A DNA stretch of 64,000 nucleotides, from positions 82,503 to 146,502 of the forward strand of contig NZ_JOFQ01000015.1 of NCBI RefSeq assembly GCF_000718305.1, read 5' to 3'. This DNA is from Streptomyces niger. GTDB taxonomy: Bacteria > Actinomycetota > Actinomycetes > Streptomycetales > Streptomycetaceae. The notes under the pieces are model-generated. The model was given only the letters and a program-made list of their open reading frames with translations, did no database searches and had not been told where the DNA came from. A program made the translations under genes and the position numbers. Within the stretch, counting starts at the first letter, position 1. The number at the start of each line of letters is the position of its first letter. Shown here in pieces: positions 8,934-17,155 of the stretch.

Positions 8934-10499
8934 ATGCTCGTGCCGCGCGACGAGGCACCCGTCGCCGCCCGCCGTGGCCGCGACCGGCGCGCCCGCGTCC
9001 TGCCGCCCCGTCCGGGCCGCCCCCGTATCGAGGGCGCACCGCCCACCACGGCGGTGGTCGGCGGGGGCATCGCCGGACTGGCCGCCGCCACCGCCCTCGC
9101 CGAGCGCGGCGTACGGGTGACGCTGCACGAGCGGGAGGCGGCCCTCGGGGGTCGCCTCGCCGGCCGGCCCACGGAGCTCGCCGACGGCAGCGGGGTGACG
9201 ATGAGCCGGGGCTTCCACGCGTTCTTCCGGCAGTACTACAACCTGCGGGGGCTGCTGCGTCGGGCCGACCCCGGACTGGAGGCGCTGACCGCGCTGCCCG
9301 ACTACCCGCTGCGGCACAGCAGCGGACTGCGGGACGGCTTCCGCCGGGTACCGCGGACGCCGCCCTGGAGCGCGCTGGGTTTCGTGGCGCTCAGCCCGAC
9401 CTTCCGCGCCCGCGACCTGCTGCGCATGAATCCGGTGGCCGCCCTGCCGCTGCTGGACGTCCGGGTGCCCGACGTCTACGAAAGGCTGGACGGCGTCAGC
9501 GCGCGGGACTTCCTCGATGCCATCCGTTTTCCGGCGGCCGCGCACCACCTCGCCTTTGAGGTCTTCTCGCGCAGCTTCTTCGCCGACCCTCGCGAGCTGT
9601 CGGCCGCGGAGATGGTCCTCATGTTCCACATCTACTTCCTCGGGTCCAGCGAAGGGCTGCTCTTCGATGTGCCCGGCGAACCGTTCCCGGCCGCCCTCTG
9701 GGAGCCGCTGGCGCGCTACCTACGGGGCCACGGTGCCGAGTTGCGTACGGGCAGCCCGGTGGACGGCGTGGCGCCCGCGCCGGACGGCGGGTTCACCGTG
9801 ACCGGTCCGGCGGGCTCCCGGCACCACGACGCGGTGGTGCTCGCACTGGACACCGGAGGGCTGCGCTCGCTGGTCGACCGCTCCCCCGGTCTGGGGGACG
9901 CCCGGTGGCGCGGGCAGGTGGCCCGGCTGCGTACGGCACCGCCGTTCCTGGTGTCGCGGCTGTGGCTGGACCGGCCCGTCGCGCCGGAGCGGCCCGGCTT
10001 CCTCGGGACGAGCGGCTTCGGCTCCCTGGACAACGTCAGCGTGCTGGACCGCTGGGAGGGCGAGGCGGCCCGCTGGGCCGCGCGCACCGGCGGCTCCGTG
10101 GTGGAGCTGCACGCATACGCGCTGCCCGAAGGGGCCGACCGCGCGCGGGAACAGGAGCGGCTGGTCGGGCAGTTGCACGCGGTCTACCCGGAGACGCGCG
10201 CGGCCCGGGTGGTCGACGCACGGCACGAGTGGCGCGCGGACTGCCCGCTGTTCCCCGTGGGCGGGCACACCGACCGGCCCACGGTGCGCACACCGCACCC
10301 AGCCCTGATGGTCGCGGGCGACCTCGTCCGTACGGATCTGCCGGTGGCGCTCATGGAGCGCGCGGCGACCTCCGGCTTCCTCGCCGCCAACGCCCTCCTG
10401 GAGCGCTGGGGAGTACGGGGCCAGACCCTGTGGACCGTGCCGGACCGGGGGCGTTCCGCCCCGCTGCGGGCACTGGCCAAGTGGCGGCGGGGCGGATGA
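8934..10499 (+). CDS. crtU: Carotene desaturase/methyltransferase (aromatic ring formation)
   Basis: A 521-residue CrtU-type flavoprotein. The first 40 residues are basic, followed by the FAD motif TAVVGGGIAGLAAATALAERG and GGRLAG. In isorenieratene producers CrtU desaturates the beta-ionone ring and moves a methyl group to give the aromatic chi-end group. AGGAGG lies eight bases before the ATG. With CrtB, CrtI and CrtY present, the set predicts isorenieratene or a related aryl carotenoid. The methyltransferase-like crtT found in some streptomycete clusters is absent. It ends 28 bp before the convergent B12-domain gene. Confidence 0.92.
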   Translation: MLVPRDEAPVAARRGRDRRARVLPPRPGRPRIEGAPPTTAVVGGGIAGLAAATALAERGVRVTLHEREAALGGRLAGRPTELADGSGVTMSRGFHAFFRQYYNLRGLLRRADPGLEALTALPDYPLRHSSGLRDGFRRVPRTPPWSALGFVALSPTFRARDLLRMNPVAALPLLDVRVPDVYERLDGVSARDFLDAIRFPAAAHHLAFEVFSRSFFADPRELSAAEMVLMFHIYFLGSSEGLLFDVPGEPFPAALWEPLARYLRGHGAELRTGSPVDGVAPAPDGGFTVTGPAGSRHHDAVVLALDTGGLRSLVDRSPGLGDARWRGQVARLRTAPPFLVSRLWLDRPVAPERPGFLGTSGFGSLDNVSVLDRWEGEAARWAARTGGSVVELHAYALPEGADRAREQERLVGQLHAVYPETRAARVVDARHEWRADCPLFPVGGHTDRPTVRTPHPALMVAGDLVRTDLPVALMERAATSGFLAANALLERWGVRGQTLWTVPDRGRSAPLRALAKWRRGG

Positions 10500-10518
10500 C
10501 GAGCCGGTCGGGCAGGGC

Positions 10519-10541
10519 AACGGCCGGTCACCCGGGCCGTT
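10519..10541. terminator. Possible hairpin between convergent genes
   Basis: AACGGCC (10519-10525) and GGCCGTT (10535-10541) form a seven-base stem with a nine-base loop between crtU and the convergent B12-domain gene. It overlaps the last codons of the latter and has no T-run, so the call is tentative. Confidence 0.35.
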
Positions 10542-11673
10542 CCGGGTCCGGCGGCGGCATGCTGTCGATGTGGGCGGCCAGCGCCTCGTGGGCCCGGTGG
10601 AGCACGCCGGTCGCCCGGGGGAAGTCCTTCACCTGCCCGCCGATGAGGTTCAGGGCGGGGAACAGGCAGTCGGGCGGCACGTCACGGGCGGCGAGGATGT
10701 CGGCGGTCCAGCGGATGAAGTCGCCGAAGAGGGCGTCGTCGTCCACGTAGAGGGCGGTGGCGAGGAAGTTCACGATGTGCGCGACGTCCTCGGCGGTGTA
10801 CTGGCGCTGCCGCTCGGTGTAGGTCTTCATGGCCGGCACGTGGTCCTCCAGCGCGGCCAGCGTGTGCTGGACCAGTTGCACCGTGGACCGGGTGAGGAGC
10901 GTGTACTCCTGGTCGTCGAGGTGGGCCAGGTCGTCGACCGGCTGCCGTACGGCCGTGGGGTCGGGCCGTACGAGCCCCTCCTCCAGCCGGTCGGCAGCGC
11001 CGCGCGCGTCACCGGCCCAGGCCGCGCCGAGCAGGCGTGCGTACCGGCCGTCGCGCCCCAAGGCGGCGCCGCCCGCCAGCACGGGAACCCCCGCCGACCG
11101 GCAGGCGTTGAGGGTGGTGTGGACGGTGGGGAGCCGGTCGGCTAGGGAGGCGGAGAGAGCGACGGCAGCGGCGCCGGTGTGGTGAAGGTGCGCGATGAGG
11201 TGCGGAGTGGGGACGTGGGCGCCGAGGAAGTCCACCTGCCAGCCCCGCAGTGTGAGGACCTCGGCGAGCAGTCGCGCGGGCAGCGCGTGCCACTCACCCG
11301 CCACGCAGGCGATCGTCAGCCGCCGGTCGGTGGACCGGCCGTTCCTGGGGGCGCGGTCGGGGCGGTCGGCGACGCGGAGGGCGAGCGCGGCCACCACGCG
11401 GTCGTTGACGGCCGTGGCGGCGTGTTCCTGCGCGACGGTGATCCGGTTGGCGGCCCACTCGGTACCGACCCGTCGCTGGACGTGTGTGACCGCGTCGAGC
11501 AGGACCGTCTCGACGGTCAGGCCGTCGTCGACGGCGGCGTGGGCGGCCCGGACGGCGGCGTGCTCGTCGCCCACCGAGACGGCGTCCCACAGCCGGGTTC
11601 GTGCGGTGTCCAGTGCCGGAGCGGCATCGGAGGACGAGGAGGAAGAAGAGGAGGAAGAAGGAGAACTGGTCAT
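10528..11673 (-). CDS. Stand-alone cobalamin-binding protein with photoreceptor-type Wx9EH motif
   Basis: A 381-residue protein. After a run of ten serines, a helical module carries W73-x9-E83-H84, and the residue equivalent to CarH Val138 is also Val; these residues cap the adenosyl group in CarH/LitR photoreceptors. A Rossmann-like B12 domain follows, with E127-W-H129 in the place of the ExH lower-ligand motif. The residue after W73 is Ala, not the His (His132 in Thermus CarH) that ligates cobalt after illumination. There is no MerR DNA-binding domain. A C-terminal helical domain of about 110 residues (270-381) is not recognised. The ATG overlaps the stop of the upstream PP2C phosphatase gene, so the two are coupled. 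A light or redox input to that phosphatase is inferred. Confidence 0.8.
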   Translation of the reverse strand: MTSSPSSSSSSSSSSDAAPALDTARTRLWDAVSVGDEHAAVRAAHAAVDDGLTVETVLLDAVTHVQRRVGTEWAANRITVAQEHAATAVNDRVVAALALRVADRPDRAPRNGRSTDRRLTIACVAGEWHALPARLLAEVLTLRGWQVDFLGAHVPTPHLIAHLHHTGAAAVALSASLADRLPTVHTTLNACRSAGVPVLAGGAALGRDGRYARLLGAAWAGDARGAADRLEEGLVRPDPTAVRQPVDDLAHLDDQEYTLLTRSTVQLVQHTLAALEDHVPAMKTYTERQRQYTAEDVAHIVNFLATALYVDDDALFGDFIRWTADILAARDVPPDCLFPALNLIGGQVKDFPRATGVLHRAHEALAAHIDSMPPPDPERPG

Positions 11674-13355
11674 GTCGTGCACCTACCTGGTGGGTGTTCG
11701 CTCGCCGCGGTGTGGGCGGTGCGGGGAGCGGTGATCGCGACGACGGCCATGTCGTCGTGACGTCCCTGACCGATCCACTGCGTGGCGAGCATCTGAATCC
11801 GTTCGACGACCGCCTCGGCGGGCATGCCCAGGCACTCCGCCAGGGCGTTCCGCAGCCGCCGCTCACCGAACATGGCTCCGCCCAGCGGTCCGCCCTTGGC
11901 TTCCGTGATGCCGTCGGTGTACATCAGGCACGTCTCGCCCGGCGCGAGCTCGACCTCGACCGTCTGCGCCTCGATCTCCGACAGCACCCCGACGAGCGTT
12001 CCCCGGGTGTCGGCCTCCTCGACCGTGCCGTCGGTCCGCACGATCATCGGTGCCGGATGTCCGGCGCAGGTCAGTCGTAGCCTGACCCGGTCGGGCAGGC
12101 GCAGCGCCGAGGCCAGTACGAGCGTGGCGAAGCGGGCGTGCTGGGAGGCGACGAGCGCGCCGTTGAGGAGGCTGAGGACGCGGTGGTGGTCGTCGGCCAT
12201 GGGCAGCAGCGCCTGCAGCGTGTTGCGGATCTTGCCGGTGAGGACGGCGGCGTCCAGACCCTTGCCGCACACGTCGCCCAGGACGACGAAGGTCTCCTGC
12301 CCGCAGTCGCTGCCGGGGTGGACGTCGTAGAAGTCGCCGCCCACCCGGGTGCCGTGGCCCGACGGGCGGTAGCCGCCGGCGAACTGCACGCCGTGCACCT
12401 GACGCAGGGTGGGCGGCAGCAGCTCCCGCATCAGGGTAGCGGTGATGCTCGCCTGCTCGGCGTAGAGCCTGACGACCGACCACGCGGCTCCGGCCCGGGC
12501 TGCGAACAACCGGGCGAAGGCTTCCTCGCTCTCGCTGAAGCCGGCGTTCTCCCGGCCGCGCAGCAGGACCAGCGCGCCGGTGGGTACGCCGTGCCCCGGG
12601 AGCGGGGTGACCACGACCGAGCCGACGGAGCCGGCCAGGGCGCCGGGCACCAGCCAGTCGGGGAGTGCGCCGGGGTCGATCCAGCGTCCGGACACCGGTG
12701 GCAGCCCCTGCAGTGCTTCGCTCAGCCCGGGCACGTGACCGGGGTCCGCGTCGACCGTCCGGCGCACCACGCCGCCCGTGGCGCTGCTGGAGATGACGGA
12801 CAGCCGGTGGTTGGTCGTCGAGGGGATCACCACCGCCGCGTCCGCGAGGTGACGCGCGGCCAGTTGCGCGGTCACCGTCGTGCACCGTTCGACGTTCATG
12901 CAGGCCAGCAGGGCGTTGGAGACCTCGGACAGCAGCAGGGCGCGTTGCCGCTCGGTCCGTAGGGCGGTTTCGGCCAGCCTGCGGTCGGTGATGTCGATGA
13001 GCCACCACGCGACCTCCCCCTCCTCGCCGACGGTCGGGTACGCCTCGAAGGCCCGTCCGCCGGCGTCGCCGTACATCGGCCGCATGGATTCGTGTCCGGG
13101 GGACAGCAGGGCTTCCTGTCCCCCGGAGAGAACGAGATCGGTGAGGTAGCGGTGGGCATCGGCCAGCCATGCCGGTGCGACGTCCTGCAGCCACGCCCCG
13201 TCGACGGCACGGGGGAAAAGGAGCAAAGCCGCGCGGTTCACCTCCCGCACGGCGCCTGAGGTGTCCGCCACCAGTACGGGGTACGGAGCGGCGCCCCTTG
13301 CGGTACCGAGTCCGACCCCGTGGTGGTCGGCAGCAGCACCCTTGAAAGTCTCCAC
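11670..13355 (-). CDS. PAS-GAF-PP2C (SpoIIE/RsbU-type) serine phosphatase
   Basis: A 561-residue cytosolic regulator. Residues about 20-130 form a PAS domain ending in WWLIDITDRR, about 150-310 a GAF domain, and about 340-550 a PP2C phosphatase with GGDFYDV, LGDVCGKG, TCAGHPAP, MYTDGITEA and DDMAVVAI. Such phosphatases dephosphorylate anti-anti-sigma factors and so switch sigma factors on. No sigma, anti-sigma or STAS gene is adjacent. The next gene, overlapping by ATGA, is the cobalamin-domain protein, the natural candidate partner. GTG at 13355 is preferred (GGAG five bases upstream); an in-frame ATG at 13552, also preceded by a GAGGTGG site, would add about 65 low-complexity residues. The gap to the hexosaminidase gene (13356-13711) shows nothing else I can name. 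Confidence 0.88.
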   Translation of the reverse strand: METFKGAAADHHGVGLGTARGAAPYPVLVADTSGAVREVNRAALLLFPRAVDGAWLQDVAPAWLADAHRYLTDLVLSGGQEALLSPGHESMRPMYGDAGGRAFEAYPTVGEEGEVAWWLIDITDRRLAETALRTERQRALLLSEVSNALLACMNVERCTTVTAQLAARHLADAAVVIPSTTNHRLSVISSSATGGVVRRTVDADPGHVPGLSEALQGLPPVSGRWIDPGALPDWLVPGALAGSVGSVVVTPLPGHGVPTGALVLLRGRENAGFSESEEAFARLFAARAGAAWSVVRLYAEQASITATLMRELLPPTLRQVHGVQFAGGYRPSGHGTRVGGDFYDVHPGSDCGQETFVVLGDVCGKGLDAAVLTGKIRNTLQALLPMADDHHRVLSLLNGALVASQHARFATLVLASALRLPDRVRLRLTCAGHPAPMIVRTDGTVEEADTRGTLVGVLSEIEAQTVEVELAPGETCLMYTDGITEAKGGPLGGAMFGERRLRNALAECLGMPAEAVVERIQMLATQWIGQGRHDDMAVVAITAPRTAHTAASEHPPGRCTT

Positions 13356-13711
13356 GAGTCTCCACAAGCGGACACGAGTCCCCGAGCGGGGCGCACGGCT
13401 GCGGCCCCCCACCTCCCGGCTTCCGGCTTCCGGCTTCACACCGTTCTGGGGACCCTCCCGTACCTGCCCCGCCGCGGCAACCGCTCCTCCGGATAACTTC
13501 GATGCCGCAGCAAAGCTGATTGAACACCCGCTCATGATGGGCCGATTCATGCCCACCTCTGCCCGTATGGGATTCCGCTTCTGACCGGCCACCAGGTGCC
13601 GCGAGGTCAGGCGTCGACCCGACCGACGCCGCCGGAAGCCCTGCCGGCGCTGAGGGAGGCCGGCGACGGGCACGGCGGTGGTGCTTCCTCGGTCGACCGT
13701 GGACGAGCGCC

Positions 13712-15367
13712 TTACCTCTGCGGCGGCACGCCGTCGATCGGGCGGCCGAGTACGCCGGGGCGGCGCTGCCGGGGCAGCGGGCCGCCGGGCGGGCGGTAGT
13801 CGACGCCGAGGGCGTCCAGGCGGGCGTAATGGGCGGTCATACGGGTCTCGAACGCGGCGTAGTCCCGCTCCGCCGGCGCCGGGAGCCGCGACCAGGCGAC
13901 CTCGGCGAACGCCGCGAGCCGGGGGAAGACCTGGTAGTCGACGCGGGCGCGGTTCTGCATGACCTCGGTCCAGACGTTGGCCTGGGTGCCCAGTACGTGG
14001 CGGGCCGCCTCGGGAGAGAGCCCCGGCGGCAGGGGTTCGAACCGGTACACGTCCTCCAGGGTGCGGACGTAGCCGATGGGCATCGGCTCGTCGGGGCCGC
14101 CGTGTTGCCGGTGGTCCAGATACACCTGCTGCTCGGGGCACATCACGACGTCGTGCCCGGCCTCGGCGGCGGCGACGCCGCCCGCATAGCCGCGCCAGGA
14201 GGAGACCGCCGCGCTCCCGGGGAGGCCGCCTTCCAGGATCTCGTCCCAGCCGATGAGGCGGCGTCCGCGGGCGGTCAGCCAGTCGTCGAAGTGGCGGAGG
14301 AACCAGGACTGGAGGGCGTCCTCGTCGGCCAGGCCGAGGTCCGCGATCCGCGCCTGGGCCGTCGGGGAGCGCCGCCATTCGTCCTTGGGGCACTCGTCGC
14401 CGCCGAGGTGCACGAAGGGTGAGACCTCCACCGGGAAGAGGTCGAGCACCTCCTCCAGGACGCCTTCGTAGAAGCGCAGGGTGGCGTCGGTCGGCGCGAG
14501 GAGGTGCGGGCTGACGCCCCAGCTGTCCCAGACCTCCAGCGCCGAGGTGTCGACGGCGTCGGTATTGCCCAATTCCGGGTAGGCGGCGATGGCGGCCTGC
14601 GAGTGGCCGGGTATGTCGATCTCCGGGACGACGCGGATGTGCCGTGCGGCGGCGTAGGCGACGATCTCTCGGATGTCGTCCTGCGTGTAGTACCCGCCGT
14701 GCGGCGTCTCGTCCCACAGCTCCGAAGCGCGGTGGCCCCACTTGGTCCGCGGGCGCCAGGACCCGATCTCGGTCAGGCGCGGGTACCGCTCGATCTCGAT
14801 ACGCCAGCCCTGATCGTCGGTGAGGTGGAAGTGGAAGACGTTCAGCTTGTGCGCGGCGAGCAGGTCGAGACAGCGCAGGACGTCGTCCTTGGGCAGGAAG
14901 TGCCGCGCCACGTCGAGCATCAGGCCGCGCCAGCCGAACCGGGGCCCGTCCTCGATCCGTACGGCGGGCAGGCTCCGGCCCCCTTCGGGGGCGATGGGCG
15001 CGCGGCGGAAGGCGTCGGGGCCGAGGAGTTGGCGCAGGGTCTGGGCGCCCCAGAAGACGCCGGCCGGGTCGCCACCGGTGATCCGTACGGAGCCGTCGAC
15101 GGTGTCGAGCCGGTAGTGCTCCGCGGGGAGTTCGGGGTTGACGGTGAGGGTGATCGTGCCGGGCGCACCGGCGCGGCCGGGCGGCAGCGGCAGGTCGAGC
15201 GCGCCGCCCAGGGTGGTGCGCAACCACCGTTCGGTGGTCGCGGTGCCGGGGCCGGCCGCGAGTGCGGTGCCGGCGTCCAGCGTGCAGCCGGCGCCTGGGG
15301 CGGCGTCCATGTGCACGGGTGCGGGGAGGAGTGCGGGGTGCGTGGTGCCGGTCGTCGAACGCTTCAT
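13712..15367 (-). CDS. Beta-N-acetylhexosaminidase, family GH20 (dasD-like position)
   Basis: A 551-residue GH20 enzyme without a signal peptide. Residues about 1-130 are the GH20b-type N domain and the rest is the TIM barrel. The catalytic Asp-Glu pair is in HLGGDECPKDEW (D324, E325), and the family segment FHFHLTDDQGWRIEIERYP is intact. It removes terminal GlcNAc or GalNAc, here most likely from chitobiose after uptake. It starts four bases after the permease stop, with AGGA upstream, so it is the last gene of the importer operon. Binding protein, two permeases, then a cytosolic hexosaminidase is the dasABC-dasD order known for chitobiose use in Streptomyces. Confidence 0.9.
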   Translation of the reverse strand: MKRSTTGTTHPALLPAPVHMDAAPGAGCTLDAGTALAAGPGTATTERWLRTTLGGALDLPLPPGRAGAPGTITLTVNPELPAEHYRLDTVDGSVRITGGDPAGVFWGAQTLRQLLGPDAFRRAPIAPEGGRSLPAVRIEDGPRFGWRGLMLDVARHFLPKDDVLRCLDLLAAHKLNVFHFHLTDDQGWRIEIERYPRLTEIGSWRPRTKWGHRASELWDETPHGGYYTQDDIREIVAYAAARHIRVVPEIDIPGHSQAAIAAYPELGNTDAVDTSALEVWDSWGVSPHLLAPTDATLRFYEGVLEEVLDLFPVEVSPFVHLGGDECPKDEWRRSPTAQARIADLGLADEDALQSWFLRHFDDWLTARGRRLIGWDEILEGGLPGSAAVSSWRGYAGGVAAAEAGHDVVMCPEQQVYLDHRQHGGPDEPMPIGYVRTLEDVYRFEPLPPGLSPEAARHVLGTQANVWTEVMQNRARVDYQVFPRLAAFAEVAWSRLPAPAERDYAAFETRMTAHYARLDALGVDYRPPGGPLPRQRRPGVLGRPIDGVPPQR

Positions 15368-15371
15368 GGAA

Positions 15372-16250
15372 TCAGTCCTTGACCGCGCCGCCGAGCCCGG
15401 AGACCAGGCGGCGCTGTACGAGTACGAAGAAGACCAGGACCGGGACGGTCATCACCGTGGAGGCGGCCATGATTCCGCCCCAGTCGTTCTCGTCGGGCTT
15501 GAAGAAGACCAGCAGTGCCATGGGCAGTGTGGACTGAGAGACGTCGCTGATGAGGAACGACTTCGCGAACAGGAAGTCGTTCCAGGTGGAGATGAAGGAG
15601 AAGACGCTGGTCGCGGCCAGGCCGGGGAAGACCAGCGGGAAGAGGATGCGCCACAGGAAGCGGGCGCGGCTCGCGCCGTCGATGGCGGCCTGTTCCTCCA
15701 GGGCCTCGGGCACCGCCTTGACGAAGCCGCGCAGCATCCAGATGGCGAACGGCAGCGAGAAGGCGAGGTGCGGCAGGATCAGCGAGCCGAGGGTGTTGAG
15801 CTGGCCGAAGTCGCGCATGAGGAAGAACAGCGGGATGGTCAGCGCCTCGACCGGCACCATCTGTGCCACCAGGAACATGATCAGCAGGGTGGTGCGGAAC
15901 CGGAAGCGGAAGCGGGTGACCGCGACGGCGGCCAGGAAGGCGATCAGCGCGGAGGCGACGACGACCGTGCCCGCCACGAGCAGGCTGTTGAGGAAGTACC
16001 GGCCGAAGTCCTGCTGCGCGAAGACGCGCCGGAAGGCGTCGAGGGAAGGGTCGAGGGTCCAGGGGCGTGGCTCGGTGGACTGGATCTCGCCGGCCGGTTT
16101 GAAGGCCGAGAGCACCATCCAGTACAGCGGGAAGGCGACGAGGGCGGCGATGAGGACGGCGGCGGCCTCGGCGGCGAGCCGGCCGGGCCGTCGGATGCGG
16201 AGACGACGGGCGCGGGGACTACGCATGTGGAACGTTCCGGGCGGGCTCAC
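15372..16250 (-). CDS. Sugar ABC transporter permease (MalG type)
   Basis: A 292-residue inner-membrane permease with six predicted transmembrane segments. The EAA loop, which docks the ATPase, reads EEQAAIDGASRARFLWRILF near residue 190. GTG at 16250 is chosen because a strong GGGGGAGGAAC site lies just upstream and the start overlaps the stop of the previous permease (GTGA); an internal ATG at 16226 lacks such a site. It is the second permease of the chitobiose-type importer. No ATPase gene is present, as is usual for Streptomyces sugar importers, which share the MsiK ATPase. Confidence 0.9.
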   Translation of the reverse strand: MSPPGTFHMRSPRARRLRIRRPGRLAAEAAAVLIAALVAFPLYWMVLSAFKPAGEIQSTEPRPWTLDPSLDAFRRVFAQQDFGRYFLNSLLVAGTVVVASALIAFLAAVAVTRFRFRFRTTLLIMFLVAQMVPVEALTIPLFFLMRDFGQLNTLGSLILPHLAFSLPFAIWMLRGFVKAVPEALEEQAAIDGASRARFLWRILFPLVFPGLAATSVFSFISTWNDFLFAKSFLISDVSQSTLPMALLVFFKPDENDWGGIMAASTVMTVPVLVFFVLVQRRLVSGLGGAVKD

Positions 16251-17155
16251 AGTTCCTCCCCCTGGCGTCGCACGATGCGCAGGTGGACCAGCGTGACGGC
16301 GAGCAGGATCAGCAGCATCACCACGCCGATCGCCGAGCCGAGGCTGTACTGCGAGGAGGCGAACGCCTTCTGGTACGCGTAGACGTTGAGCACGAGGTTC
16401 TGCCGGGCGATGCCGCCGCCGTTCGTCATCACGTAGATCTGGGTGAAGATCTTGAAGTCCCAGATGATCGACTGGATGGTGACAACGAGGAGGATCGGCC
16501 GGAGCATCGGCGCCATGACGGAGCGCCAGGTACGCCACTGCGAGGCGCCGTCCAGCGCGGCGGCCTCCAGCACTTCGGAAGGGATCGCGCGGATTCCGGC
16601 GTAGACGGTCACCATCACGAAGGGGAACGAGCACCAGACGACTTCGAAGAGGACAAGTGCGAAGGCGCTGTAGCGCCCGTACGTCCAGGAGAAGTCCCCG
16701 AGCCCGAGCACCCGGTTGACCGGGCCGAAGTCGGGGTCGAAGAGGAAGACCCAGACGGTGGAGCCGGTGATGGCGGGGGTGGCCCAGGCGCCGAGCGCGG
16801 CCAGCATCAGGAGGAGCCGGGGCAGCGCCCGGACGCGGGTCAGCAGGACGGCGAGGGCGCAGCCGACGAGCAGGGTGGAGAGCACGCAGGCGGCGGCGAA
16901 CAGCACGGTGGCGAGCAGCACCCGCCAGAACTCACCGTCGCCGAACAGCGTCGCGTAGTTGGCGAGCCCCTGGAAGGAGGTCGGCTGCCCGCCGCTGACC
17001 TGGGCCTGGGTGTACTCCAGGAAGGAGATCAGGCCGAGCTGGTAGATCGGATAGACGAGCAGCGCGACGAGTACGGCGAGCGCGGGCAGCAGATAGAGCC
17101 AGGGCGTCCAGCGAGGGTGGCGCAGGCGTGCGGCGGTCAAAGGCGCGGTCCTCAC
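16247..17155 (-). CDS. Sugar ABC transporter permease (MalF type)
   Basis: A 302-residue inner-membrane permease with six predicted transmembrane helices and the EAA loop LEAAALDGASQWRTWRSVM. It pairs with the next permease to form the channel of an oligosaccharide importer. Its GTG overlaps the stop of the binding-protein gene (GTGA) and its stop overlaps the following gene, so the operon is tightly coupled. Confidence 0.9.
   Translation of the reverse strand: MRTAPLTAARLRHPRWTPWLYLLPALAVLVALLVYPIYQLGLISFLEYTQAQVSGGQPTSFQGLANYATLFGDGEFWRVLLATVLFAAACVLSTLLVGCALAVLLTRVRALPRLLLMLAALGAWATPAITGSTVWVFLFDPDFGPVNRVLGLGDFSWTYGRYSAFALVLFEVVWCSFPFVMVTVYAGIRAIPSEVLEAAALDGASQWRTWRSVMAPMLRPILLVVTIQSIIWDFKIFTQIYVMTNGGGIARQNLVLNVYAYQKAFASSQYSLGSAIGVVMLLILLAVTLVHLRIVRRQGEEL

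Noticed and set aside
13356..13552. Longer phosphatase start at ATG 13552
   Set aside because: It has a plausible ribosome site, but the added 65 residues are low-complexity and the PAS domain begins after 13355; kept only as an alternative.
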